Shown piece after piece: positions 35,032 through 44,162 of a stretch of DNA of 64,000 bases. The first letter of the stretch is position 1. The number at the start of each line of letters is the position of its first letter. Under the pieces are notes generated by a model. It was not told the DNA's origin. It searched no databases and was given only the letters and a program-made list of their open reading frames with translations. The DNA is taken from assembly GCF_029213205.1 (NCBI RefSeq), contig NZ_JARGNH010000012.1, forward strand, positions 1 through 64,000, written 5' to 3'. The DNA comes from Pseudooceanicola sp. GTDB taxonomy: Bacteria; Pseudomonadota; Alphaproteobacteria; Rhodobacterales; Rhodobacteraceae. The position numbers and the translations under genes were made by a program.

Positions 35032-37320
35032 ATGACACGGCATACATCAAGCCACTGGGGCGTGCGGGTCGCCGAGACCGACGCCGAGGGACGCGTCATC
35101 CTGACGCCGCACGGGGCGGATCAGGATCCCAACCCGATCGGGCTGGATCAGCTGGACGAGGGGCTCCAGTCGATCCGGGTGCGCAGGCCCGCCGTGCGCA
35201 AGAGCTGGCTGGAGCACGGCCCCGGCGCCCGCCCCGATCTGCGCGGACATGAGCCGTTTGTCGAAGTCTCCTGGGACCGCGCGCTCGACCTTGCCGCCGC
35301 CGAGATCGACCGGGTGCGCAAGACCCATGGCAACGCGGCGGTTTTTGGCGGGTCTTACGGCTGGTCCAGCGCCGGACGTTTCCACCACGCGCAAAGCCAG
35401 GTGCACCGGTTCCTGAACACGGCGGGCGGCTATGTGCGGCATCTGAACTCCTATTCTCTCGGCGCCGCGCGGGTCATCATGCCGCGCGTCATCGCGCCGA
35501 TGGAGTGGCTGATGACACATCACACCTCGTGGGACGTGATGCGCGATCACACCAAGCTGCTGGTCTGCTTTGGTGGCGTGCCTTGGAAGAACTCCCAGAT
35601 CGCGGCCGGAGGGATGCTGCGCCACCACCTGCGCCCCGGGCTCAAGGCGATGGCCGAAGCCGGGATTCGGATGATCAATTTCGGGCCCGTGGGCGACAAT
35701 CTAGAGGCCGACGCGGAATGGGTGCAGAGCCGCCCCAACACCGACACCGCCGTCATGCTGGGCATGGCCCATGTCCTGCACAGCGAGGGGCTGGCCGACC
35801 GCGCTTTCCTTGACCGCTACTGCACTGGCTATGACAAGTTCGCGGCCTACCTGACCGGCGCGGAGGACGGCATCGCCCGCACGCCCGATTGGGCCGAGGG
35901 GATCTCGGGCGTGCCCGCCGACACCATCCGCCGGATTGCGCGCGAGATGGCCGGCACAAGGACGATGATCAACATGTCATGGTCACTGCAACGGGCCAGC
36001 CACGGCGAACAACCCTGCTGGATGCTGGTGACCCTGTCGGCGATGCTGGGCCAGATCGGCTTGCCCGGCGGCGGCTTCGGGTTCGGCTATGGCGCCACCA
36101 ACAACCTTGGCAGCGCCGAGGCCTGGCTGCCCGGTCCGACCCTGCCGCAGGGGCACAACGCGGTGTCCGATTTCATCCCGGTCGCACGGATATCCGAGAT
36201 GCTTGAGAACCCCGGCGCGCCCTTTGCCTATGACGGCAAGACCTACAATTACCCCGACATCCAGCTGATCTACTGGGCCGGGGGCAACCCCTGGCACCAC
36301 CACCAGGATCTCAACCGGCTCGAAAAGGCCTGGGAGAAACCGGGCACCGTGATCGTGAACGAGCAATATTGGACCGCGACCGCCAAGCACGCCGATATCG
36401 TCCTGCCCGCGACCATCACCGCCGAGCGCGAGGACATCGGCTATTCACGCCGCGAAGGCCACCTTGTCGCGATGCGCAAGCTTGCCGAACCGATTGGCGA
36501 GGCGCGGGACGACTATGCCATCTTCACCGCGCTGGCGGAACGGCTGGGCTGCGCCGACGCCTATACCGAGGGGCTGGACACCGAGGGCTGGCTGCGCCGG
36601 ATGTACGAGGAAAACCGCAAGTCCGTCATCAAGCGCGGCATCGACCTGCCCGATTTCGAGGGATTTCGCGAACAGGGGCTGATCGACCTGAACAGCCATG
36701 CCGAACCGATTGTCCTGCTGGAACCCTTCCGGAGCGACCCGGAGGCGAACAAACTGCCCACGCCTTCGGGGCTGATCGAGATCTTCTCGGAAACCATCGA
36801 CAGCTTTGGCCTGCCCGATTGCCCGGGCCACGCGGTGTGGCTGGAGCCGCGTGAATGGCTCGGCTCGGCGGGTGAGGGGATGCTGCACATGCTGTCGGAC
36901 CAGCCGGGCCGCAAGCTGCACAGCCAACTCGACGCCTCGCGTTACAGTCGCGACGGCAAGGTGAACGGACGCGAACAGATGCATATGAACCCCGAAGACG
37001 CTGTGGCGCGCGGGATCGCAGCGGGCGATACGGTCGAGCTTTCGAATGATCGTGGTGCCTGCCTTGCGGCGGTCTGCCTGAACGACCGGATCATGCCGGG
37101 CGTCGTGCGCCTGTCGACCGGCGCGTGGCACGACCCGGACGAGACCGGGCGCGACCGTCACGGCAATCCCAACGTCCTGACGCTCGATGTCGGGACGTCG
37201 AGCCTGTCGCAGGGCAGCGCGGCGCAGACCTGCCTTGTCCGGGTGTCGGGGCCGCTGAACGTGCCCCCCTGCACGACCGCCTTTGCCCTGCCGGATTTCG
37301 TGCGCGAATCAGGGGGCTGA
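35032..37320 (+). CDS. Cytosolic molybdopterin oxidoreductase (BisC/TorA/DMSO-reductase type)
   Basis: A bis-MGD molybdoenzyme (762 aa). The order of motifs follows S-/N-oxide reductases: [32 protein letters not shown] with the Ser expected to bind Mo, [15 protein letters not shown], then [13 protein letters not shown]. The C-terminal cofactor-binding domain carries [13 protein letters not shown] and [12 protein letters not shown]. There is no Fe-S cysteine motif and no Tat signal at the N-terminus, so it resembles cytosolic biotin-sulfoxide-type enzymes. ATG 35032 has AGGGAGAG upstream; the frame extends back into the crotonase gene. The substrate is unknown. Confidence 0.9.
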   Translation: MTRHTSSHWGVRVAETDAEGRVILTPHGADQDPNPIGLDQLDEGLQSIRVRRPAVRKSWLEHGPGARPDLRGHEPFVEVSWDRALDLAAAEIDRVRKTHGNAAVFGGSYGWSSAGRFHHAQSQVHRFLNTAGGYVRHLNSYSLGAARVIMPRVIAPMEWLMTHHTSWDVMRDHTKLLVCFGGVPWKNSQIAAGGMLRHHLRPGLKAMAEAGIRMINFGPVGDNLEADAEWVQSRPNTDTAVMLGMAHVLHSEGLADRAFLDRYCTGYDKFAAYLTGAEDGIARTPDWAEGISGVPADTIRRIAREMAGTRTMINMSWSLQRASHGEQPCWMLVTLSAMLGQIGLPGGGFGFGYGATNNLGSAEAWLPGPTLPQGHNAVSDFIPVARISEMLENPGAPFAYDGKTYNYPDIQLIYWAGGNPWHHHQDLNRLEKAWEKPGTVIVNEQYWTATAKHADIVLPATITAEREDIGYSRREGHLVAMRKLAEPIGEARDDYAIFTALAERLGCADAYTEGLDTEGWLRRMYEENRKSVIKRGIDLPDFEGFREQGLIDLNSHAEPIVLLEPFRSDPEANKLPTPSGLIEIFSETIDSFGLPDCPGHAVWLEPREWLGSAGEGMLHMLSDQPGRKLHSQLDASRYSRDGKVNGREQMHMNPEDAVARGIAAGDTVELSNDRGACLAAVCLNDRIMPGVVRLSTGAWHDPDETGRDRHGNPNVLTLDVGTSSLSQGSAAQTCLVRVSGPLNVPPCTTAFALPDFVRESGG

Positions 37321-37604
37321 GCGAGTCGGGTCAGCCCTGGGCGGGTTCGACGTGGTGTTTTGGCGGAGTTTATGATCCCGCCGGGGCCGGCGTCGATATG
37401 CGACGGCACCATGGCGCGCACGCCGATCCCGGTTCTCGCGGGCTTGTCGCTGGACGCCGTGGTCTGCCCCTTGACCACCGGTTCGGTCTCGGTGACCACA
37501 ACAACTCTTATGAGTAGGCGACCTGAGGATCAGCGGGACGGCCATCCCGCGTCGCCTTTCTGCCGACCTCGTGAAAACAGCCGTGGTGACCGAGTTGCGG
37601 CGGA

Positions 37605-37873
37605 ATGATGAAACCCGACGAGTCCATCCAGATCTTCGTGCCGCTCAAGGTCCGCAAGCAGAACGGTCGGCCGAAGATCATGCCGCCCGCCACCTATCTG
37701 CCCAGCGCAGACCGGACGCAGGATCCGCATATCCTGCGCGCCATGGGCCGGGCTTGGGGCTGGCGTCGGCGCATGGAACTGGCGAGTTCAATACGGTCCC
37801 GATCCGGCGAAAGCCGTGGGGCTTGCCCCGGGATCCGGCGGACGTGCTTGAGGCTGCCTGCCGGGAGGGCTAG
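37605..37873 (+). pseudogene. Remnant of a recombinase-associated HTH protein
   Basis: The frame reads VRKQNGRPKIMPPATY then QDPHILRAMGRAWGWRRRME. I recall this as the start of small HTH proteins that accompany serine recombinases in alphaproteobacteria. The following HTH part (GEFNTV, KAVGLA) continues only in a different frame, so a frameshift is present. No recombinase is nearby. The region 37321-37604 has only weak open frames that I do not recognise. Confidence 0.45.
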
Positions 37874-37912
37874 CGTTTCGCAAGATCAATTCGGAAATGG
37901 TGACCACATCCC

Positions 37913-38320
37913 TTGTTTGCATTGCGTTACGCCCTCTTCGCTGTGATCGCGTCACTCGCCAATCTGGCGGTGCAGAGCGCCTGCCTTGCGATACTGCCCT
38001 TGTCGTTACGCTATGGGGTGGCCCTCGTTGCCGGTACCGGCGCCGGGCTTGTGGTGAAATATCTGCTCGACCGGCGCTGGATCTTCTTTGATCGTAATCG
38101 CAGCCTGCGCGTGCAGGGCAGCCAATTCTCGCGCTATACGCTGACCGGAATTGCCACGACGCTGATCTTCTGGGTCAGCGAAACCACTTTCCTGCTTGTC
38201 TTCGACAGTGTGCATATGGCCCAGATTGGAGCGGCTCTGGGGCTGACAGTGGGGTATTTCATCAAGTACCGCCTCGACCGGCGATATGTGTTCCCATTGC
38301 CCCCGGCCTCCTCGCCTTAG
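37913..38320 (+). CDS. GtrA family membrane protein
   Basis: A 135-residue protein with four membrane segments, beginning RYALFAVIASLANLAVQ, then GLVVKYLLDRRWIFFDR and a last segment before YRLDRRYVFP. These are standard GtrA landmarks. GtrA proteins are linked to movement of polyprenyl-phosphate sugars across the membrane. The only usable starts begin with TTG 37913, because an in-frame stop lies at 37901. It faces a UbiA-type prenyltransferase gene, as GtrA does beside mycobacterial arabinose-lipid genes. Confidence 0.85.
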   Translation: MFALRYALFAVIASLANLAVQSACLAILPLSLRYGVALVAGTGAGLVVKYLLDRRWIFFDRNRSLRVQGSQFSRYTLTGIATTLIFWVSETTFLLVFDSVHMAQIGAALGLTVGYFIKYRLDRRYVFPLPPASSP

Positions 38321-38538
38321 GTTGTTCACCAAGATGATGAAGACAAAAGCCTGCCTGGGCGCTCACCAGCGCGATGCGGGCAGGTTTGCAAAGCAGCTGC
38401 GGGAGGGAAACAATCTGCAGTTGAATGTGTGAGAGCCATCGGGTGACATTGCCGTCACCAGCGTCAAACACAGGGCAGAAGCCCGCGGCACCGACCGAAA
38501 ACAGGCCGAAAACGGGCTTTCGATGAGCCTGAGCCTTG

Positions 38539-39972
38539 TCAGATTGAAAGTGCAACCAGCGCCAGTCCGGTCGCTACGATCGCCAGGCCGGTCCGGTCGT
38601 GTGCTACGAATACCATCGGATCAAAATCCTCGCGGCCCTGTCGGCTCAATATAACCATGCGCATCAACCAGAAGCCGATCGGAACCGTCGCCCATCGCAG
38701 AATTTCGGGGCTTGAATAGAGCCGCCCGGCATCCGGACCGAGACTGTAGCCAAGAAAAATGGCAGCGCTGGCCAAGCTTGTCAGCAGGGCAAGACGCTGC
38801 AGCCCCTTCAATTGGGCGGCGCTATACCCGCGCCCGGGTAAGGTGCCGCCGTTTGTGGCGCGCGCGAGGGCGGTCAGGCGTTTTACGATGCCGAGCGTGA
38901 AGAAGACCGCGAAACAGAACGCGATCAGCCACGCCGAAACCGCGATATTCGAGGCGGCGGCTCCGGTGAGAACGCGAAGCACGTAAAGTGTTGCCAGAAC
39001 GAACAAATCCACCCAACGGATTTGTTTCCAGGACAACGAGTAGGCCAGTGATAGGGTCATGTACAAGACCAGCAAGCCGGTGACATCGGGGGCCACCGCC
39101 CAACTGACCAACACGGCGCTGACGCCGAGACAGACGCTGGCAATCATTCCAACCGCCAGTGGTAAGGCTCCGGAGGCGAGCGGTCGCGATCGTTTTTCCG
39201 GGTGTTGCCGGTCATCGCCCAGGTCAAGCATGTCATTGACCAGGTAAAGCGAGGATGCCCCGGCGCAAAACGCGGCGATCGCCAGCATCGTCGACAAGAC
39301 AGCCTGAAACGAGCCGCCATGCGCCGCCAGAAGTGGCAGCAGCAACAACAGGTTCTTTGCCCATTGATGGGGACGCATTTCAGCAATCAGGCTCGACAGT
39401 TTCCAGCGGCTTCCGACCACCTCCACCGGCTTTTCCAACGTCGCCACGCGCCTGGACATTTGCGCGCCCGGTGCGACGACGATGCAACGGCGCGCATGTT
39501 GCCATACCATCAGGTCCTCGGCGGCGTTTCCGACATAGTCGAACCCGCCCTCTCCGAATTTCGAGACAAGCAACCGGGACTTGCTGGCCCCGGTCAGATT
39601 GGTCTTTCCATCCGAGCCGAAGTGAGGCCCCGGCAACCCGAGTTGCTGCGCCAGGCCATCAACCAGAACCTGGTCGGCCCCCGACACCAGCAACACCGGG
39701 CGCCCGATCATTGCGGCCTGTCTGGCCAGGTCAAGAACGGCGGCGCGGACCGGCAACAAACTCGGATCGGGCGATGCGATCATCGACAGTTGTTGTTTCA
39801 GGCGTGCCGGTGTGCGGATCGAAGTCGCGACAGTGCGTAATGTGGCCAGAAGATCGACCCGCAATGCGGCCCACAGGTTTTCAAGCAGCAAATCCGTCAG
39901 CAGCAACGAGCCATCGACATCCAGGACCAACGGAACCAGAGCCGCGTCTTCAACCGAACCAAACTGCTTCAT
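38539..39972 (-). CDS. HAD phosphatase-UbiA prenyltransferase fusion, probable polyprenyl-P phosphoribosyltransferase
   Basis: A 477-residue protein. The N-terminal HAD domain has the nucleophile motif LDVDGSLLLTDLL near residue 12, then LLVSGADQVLVDGL and DYVGNAAEDL. The C-terminal UbiA domain has about eight membrane segments with the Asp-rich NDMLDLGDDRQHPEKRSRPL. This motif resembles decaprenyl-phosphate 5-phosphoribosyltransferases (Rv3806c, NoeC). The HAD half could remove the 5-phosphate of the product. ATG 39972 has AAGGAT upstream; an open frame to 40098 adds nothing family-like. A PRPP synthetase paralogue at 45213 supports the pathway. Another prenyl-acceptor substrate is possible. 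Confidence 0.82.
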   Translation of the reverse strand: MKQFGSVEDAALVPLVLDVDGSLLLTDLLLENLWAALRVDLLATLRTVATSIRTPARLKQQLSMIASPDPSLLPVRAAVLDLARQAAMIGRPVLLVSGADQVLVDGLAQQLGLPGPHFGSDGKTNLTGASKSRLLVSKFGEGGFDYVGNAAEDLMVWQHARRCIVVAPGAQMSRRVATLEKPVEVVGSRWKLSSLIAEMRPHQWAKNLLLLLPLLAAHGGSFQAVLSTMLAIAAFCAGASSLYLVNDMLDLGDDRQHPEKRSRPLASGALPLAVGMIASVCLGVSAVLVSWAVAPDVTGLLVLYMTLSLAYSLSWKQIRWVDLFVLATLYVLRVLTGAAASNIAVSAWLIAFCFAVFFTLGIVKRLTALARATNGGTLPGRGYSAAQLKGLQRLALLTSLASAAIFLGYSLGPDAGRLYSSPEILRWATVPIGFWLMRMVILSRQGREDFDPMVFVAHDRTGLAIVATGLALVALSI

Positions 39973-40326
39973 CCGATATCCTTGCCAAAAGGAATAATCC
40001 GCCGATAGCACGGAGCGGTCTGTAAGGAAACCCGGGCGTGCGAAAGGGGCGACAGGCGCCGCGGATTGCCAGGGCGGCGTCTTTCGCGCAGGTTCCAAGC
40101 GCTATGCCATGCGCCTTTCCCGCCCGCGATATCCGGGTGCGCAAAACGCGTTTGGCGGCCCGACCACGGCGTCGCTATCGCATGTTTTTCAATCTGGCCG
40201 CAGAAACTTGGTCGAGCTTGATACGGATCATGTCTCGCCCGCCGGTTTCTTCTAGGCTGTCGATTATTGGAGCCGACGAATGCAGATTCGCGGTATTCGT
40301 TGTAGCGGGTGGGCCAAGGGGGGTGA
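39973..40326. other. Divergent intergenic region
   Basis: About 350 bp between the HAD-UbiA gene (minus) and the SDR gene (plus). It presumably contains both promoters. I see no supported small gene, hairpin or operator. Confidence 0.5.
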
Positions 40327-41361
40327 ATGCATTATCTGATTACCGGCGGCGCGGGTTTCATGGGCATCAACCTCACGCGCTACCTGCTGGAGCGCGGCCA
40401 TCAGGTGCGCAGCTATGACATCGCCCCGTTCGATTATCCCGAGGCGGACCAGATCTCGGTGCTGCAGGGGGATATCCGTGATCATGCGCTGCATGCGCAG
40501 GCGTTCGACGGCATCGATGTCGTCGTTCATTGCGCCGCGGCCCTCCCGCTTTGCACCCGGGAAGAAATCATGTCGACCGATGTCGAAGGCACGCGCGGCT
40601 TGCTTGAAGCCGCGACCAGACTTGGGATCGACCGCTTTATTCATATCTCTTCAACGGCGGTCTATGGGGTGCCGGATCATCATCCGCTGACCGAAGAAGA
40701 CCGGCTGATCGGCGTCGGCCCTTACGGCGAGGCCAAGGTGCTGGCCGAGGCGCTTTGCGTCGAGTACCGCGCGCGCGGCCTCTGCCTTCCTGTGCTGCGT
40801 CCGAAATCCTTTGTCGGGCCAGAGCGGCTTGGCGTGTTCGAGCTGCTGTATGACTTTGCCTTCACCGGTCACAGTTTTCCGGTGCTTGGGCGTGGCGATA
40901 ACCTGTACCAACTGCTGGATGTCGAGGACCTGTGTCAGGCCGTGTTGCTCTGTGCCACGGGCGACCGTGACACCGTCAACGATGTCTTCAACGTGGGTGC
41001 CGCACGCTATGGCACGCTGCGGCAGGGCTTTCAGACCGTGCTGGACCGGGCCGGTCACGGCAAACGGGTGATCGGCCTGCCCGTCGCTGCGGCGATCTGG
41101 ATTCTGAAAGTGCTCGAGGCGCTGCACCTGTCGCCGCTGTATCCGTGGATCTATGAAACCGCCGCAAAGGAAAGCTTTGTCAGCATCGACAAGATCACCA
41201 ACCGTCTTGGCTACGCCCCGAAATACTCTAACGACGAGGCGCTGATCCAGAATTACGACTGGTATGTTGCCAACCGCGACGGGATCGCGAAACGCGCAGG
41301 GGTGACGCATCGCGTGCCCTGGAAAAGAGGAGCATTGGCCCTTGCACGCTATGTATTCTAA
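40327..41361 (+). CDS. NAD-dependent epimerase/dehydratase (extended SDR)
   Basis: A 344-residue extended SDR. The dinucleotide motif is GGAGFMG near residue 7, an acidic residue (YDIAPFDYPEA) follows beta-2 so NAD is likely, and the active site has ISSTAVYGVPD with a later PYGEAKVLAE (Y-x3-K). It probably epimerises or dehydrates a nucleotide- or lipid-linked sugar. Its end overlaps the next gene by 20 bases, so it is coupled to the secreted protein that follows. Confidence 0.88.
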   Translation: MHYLITGGAGFMGINLTRYLLERGHQVRSYDIAPFDYPEADQISVLQGDIRDHALHAQAFDGIDVVVHCAAALPLCTREEIMSTDVEGTRGLLEAATRLGIDRFIHISSTAVYGVPDHHPLTEEDRLIGVGPYGEAKVLAEALCVEYRARGLCLPVLRPKSFVGPERLGVFELLYDFAFTGHSFPVLGRGDNLYQLLDVEDLCQAVLLCATGDRDTVNDVFNVGAARYGTLRQGFQTVLDRAGHGKRVIGLPVAAAIWILKVLEALHLSPLYPWIYETAAKESFVSIDKITNRLGYAPKYSNDEALIQNYDWYVANRDGIAKRAGVTHRVPWKRGALALARYVF

Positions 41362-43123
41362 AGCCGAACGCCGCAACAGATCACGGGCCGCAGCGATTGG
41401 CCTGGCACTTGCCGCCCTGGTTCCTGGCGGCGCCATGGCGCAGACGGCCCAGCAACTGACGGATCAACGCGCGCAGTACGACGCCGAACGCCCCAAGAGC
41501 ATTGTCGAGCTGCAACCTTTCCGGCAGGAAACGGCCGCGGTCCTGCCCGACTCTGGCAAGGCGCTGAGGCTGATCTCGCTCAATCCCGCCAGCAATGGCT
41601 GGTTTCTTGTGCTGATCGGCGACGATGGTGCCAAGGATCTTGAAACCTACCATATCGAGAACCCGGATCCGAAGGGCCAGCGGATTTCCCTGTCCTCCGA
41701 CCCGGAGCCCGCGCTTGTCATTGCAGGCAAGACCGCCACCACGCGTTGCGTGCCCTGGACCGGTGCGCCGTCGCAACTCGTGACGGCCCAAGACAACGGA
41801 TTGCCCTATGCGGCAATCTGCGACGGAAAGCTGACCCTGCGCAACAAGGTGTCGGGGGCGCAGTCGACGCTGGAGCGCACCACCGGGTTCCTGCGCGACA
41901 ATATCTGGGGCGGTGACAAGATCGTCGGCTTTGTGAAGTCCACATTCTATAAGGATGCCTATGCCGAAAATGGCAAGACGGTTGCGGCCGATGGCACGCC
42001 GGAAAAGGAACAAGCTGATGTGGCCGCCCAGATCGGGCCTGCGCTCAGCAGCCACCCGGTTGTCACCACCGACCTTGGCTTCGGCCTGGTCGGTCCAGAG
42101 GCGGGCGAGATGTCCTTGGGGCTTTGGTATCCGGTCGCCGGTCTGGACGGGGTGTTTGCCAGCGCCATCCGGCCAAACGCGATCAACGCCGAAATCCTGA
42201 AAGGGCCCGGCACGGTAAACCCGCTTGATCGGGTCGAGGCACGCGCCAATGATTACATGATCGCCTTCGACCTGTCGCGCTTTGACCTCGGGTATGCCGT
42301 GGGAACCGACCATCCCCGCCTTGATTGGTCGCCGCGCCCGCCCAGTTCCGTACGCAGTGGCAAGTTGCCGGGGCCGGACGGTGTCGGCTCGCCTGCGCCG
42401 CTGGTGATGACCGGCATGGTCGGCCCAGCGCTTGCCGGCCAGACCATCGCCACCTTCGCGGGTGGCTTCAAACGCCGGCACGGGGCGTTCAAGTGGGGTC
42501 CGTTTTCCACAGTCAATCGCGGCTCGCACTATGGTTTCATTGAACAAGGGGTGATCCTGAGCAAGCTGCAACCCGGCCTGTCCACGCTCTACGTGCTGAA
42601 CGATGGCACGATCAACATGAAGGCGTGGAGCCGGGAAGACGACGAGACCTTGCTGCCCAACATCCGGTTCGCGCGCCAGAACGGGGTTCCGATCCTGGAG
42701 ACCGACCCGGCAACCGGCCTTGGCCTCCCCGGTGCGCTGGTCACGCAATGGGGGGCTGGCAACTGGTCGGGGTCGGCTGACGCGCAGCTGCGCACCCTTC
42801 GGGCTGGCGCCTGCCTGAAGGAAAGCGGTGGCCACCGCTTTCTCGTCTACGGCTATTTCTCGACGGCGACACCGTCTGCGATGGCGCGCACGTTTCAGGC
42901 CTATGGCTGCACATTCGCCATGCAGCTGGACATGAACGCGCCGGTGCTGACCTACATGGCGCTTTATCTGCGCAGCGATGGCACGGTGCAGGTCGAACAC
43001 CTCGTCCCGTCGATGTCAGAGGCCGACGCGAAAGACCGCAAGGGCAACCTGCTGCCGAGGTTCGTGGGCTTTGCTGACAATCGCGACTTGTTCTATCTGG
43101 TCAGGAAAGAGGATCAGCCATGA
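41342..43123 (+). CDS. Secreted protein with a phosphodiester-glycosidase-like C-terminal domain
   Basis: A 593-residue exported protein. A signal peptide ends GGAMAQT. The N-terminal half is not recognised. The C-terminal part (from about residue 360) has FAGGFKRRHGAFKWGP, then YGFIEQGVIL, LYVLNDGTINMKAW, and AMARTFQAYGCTFAMQLD, in the order of NAGPA (DUF2233) domains; the usual DGG in the last motif reads DMN. The match is remote. It may start at TTG 41342 (GAGGAG 9 bases upstream) or at ATG 41351. It is coupled to the SDR before and the FGE-like gene after. Confidence 0.6.
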   Translation: MHAMYSKAERRNRSRAAAIGLALAALVPGGAMAQTAQQLTDQRAQYDAERPKSIVELQPFRQETAAVLPDSGKALRLISLNPASNGWFLVLIGDDGAKDLETYHIENPDPKGQRISLSSDPEPALVIAGKTATTRCVPWTGAPSQLVTAQDNGLPYAAICDGKLTLRNKVSGAQSTLERTTGFLRDNIWGGDKIVGFVKSTFYKDAYAENGKTVAADGTPEKEQADVAAQIGPALSSHPVVTTDLGFGLVGPEAGEMSLGLWYPVAGLDGVFASAIRPNAINAEILKGPGTVNPLDRVEARANDYMIAFDLSRFDLGYAVGTDHPRLDWSPRPPSSVRSGKLPGPDGVGSPAPLVMTGMVGPALAGQTIATFAGGFKRRHGAFKWGPFSTVNRGSHYGFIEQGVILSKLQPGLSTLYVLNDGTINMKAWSREDDETLLPNIRFARQNGVPILETDPATGLGLPGALVTQWGAGNWSGSADAQLRTLRAGACLKESGGHRFLVYGYFSTATPSAMARTFQAYGCTFAMQLDMNAPVLTYMALYLRSDGTVQVEHLVPSMSEADAKDRKGNLLPRFVGFADNRDLFYLVRKEDQP

Positions 43124-44124
43124 TACGCAAGCTCTTTACCGCACTGGCGGCTTTGGTGCTTTGTGGAGCCTCTGCCGGATTTGCCGAAACCGCCCTGCAA
43201 AGGAACAATGATGTCTTGTTTCAGCAGCTTCGGCAGGTGCACCGCCTGTCAGACAGGCAAATGGAGCGGGTCAAGGCGATCTTTGCGCGCTCGGGCTATA
43301 TCGGGCAGGGCAACCCGGCGATTACCACCCATCCCTTGACGCCCGAGCAATGCCGGTCGCATATCCCGGGCGGTCCGGCGGGCTATTCCAACCCAAGGTT
43401 CGAAAGGATCTGCGGCGGCAAATACCTCGCCCCCCTCTACGATCCGCGCAGCCAGCGGCCCGAGGATGCCAAGGTCTGCATCGACCAGTTTGAATTTCCT
43501 AACATTCCCTGCACCTACCCTGTCGTCTGGGTCAAGGCTGCCGAAGCCGCCCAGATTTGTGCCGCCGTCGGCGAACGCATCTGCGACGCCCATGAATGGG
43601 AGGGGGCCTGTGCCGGTGAGTTGAACTCGCCCGACTACCGTTTCGATCTGTCAGCCGGGGCGTCCGCCAGCACCGCGGTCGCGCGGATGCGCGCCCAGCA
43701 CAACACCAAATTCGCCCCGACCCAAAGCTGGAGCTATGGCCCAAGCTATCAGCGCGGCGTCTGCGCCGCCAACAGCACGAAGAGCGCGACGTGCCCGGGC
43801 GGCGGCTATGGCAACTGCGGTTCCAACACCTATCCGACGGGCAGTTTCCCTGATTGCCGCAGCACTTTGGGGGTCTATGACCTGAACGGCAACGCGGCAG
43901 AGCATATGAACCTGCCGCTCGCGCCCAAACAGATGGCAAGCACCGGCAGCACCACCCTTGGCGTGACCGAGATGAAGGGCAGCTGGTTCATCTTCGACAA
44001 ATACCGCGCCCACCCGGATTGGTGCCGGTGGAGGGCGCCGTTCTGGCACGGCACCCGCGTGCTCGACCCGAAAAGCCACGCGAATTACCATCTGGGCTTT
44101 CGGTGCTGCAAGACGCTGGACTGA
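43120..44124 (+). CDS. Exported FGE-sulfatase (SUMF1) domain protein
   Basis: A 334-residue periplasmic protein with signal peptide ending SAGFAE. The SUMF1-type order is clear: KVCIDQFEFPN, AQICAAVGERICDAHEWEGAC, GVYDLNGNAAEHMNL, then YHLGFRCC at the C-terminus. It has many cysteines, which fits a disulfide-rich periplasmic fold. The CxxxxC copper site of true formylglycine-generating enzymes was not found, so it is more likely a non-catalytic or different-function relative. Its ATG overlaps the previous stop by 4 bp. Confidence 0.75.
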   Translation: MIRKLFTALAALVLCGASAGFAETALQRNNDVLFQQLRQVHRLSDRQMERVKAIFARSGYIGQGNPAITTHPLTPEQCRSHIPGGPAGYSNPRFERICGGKYLAPLYDPRSQRPEDAKVCIDQFEFPNIPCTYPVVWVKAAEAAQICAAVGERICDAHEWEGACAGELNSPDYRFDLSAGASASTAVARMRAQHNTKFAPTQSWSYGPSYQRGVCAANSTKSATCPGGGYGNCGSNTYPTGSFPDCRSTLGVYDLNGNAAEHMNLPLAPKQMASTGSTTLGVTEMKGSWFIFDKYRAHPDWCRWRAPFWHGTRVLDPKSHANYHLGFRCCKTLD

Positions 44125-44162
44125 ACCCGGCGACCTGCGACAGGATCAACTGGTAAACAGGG

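Noticed and set aside
41381-43000. 539-codon minus-strand frame
   Set aside because: Antisense to the signal-peptide-bearing NAGPA-like gene; the plus frame is coupled to both neighbours.
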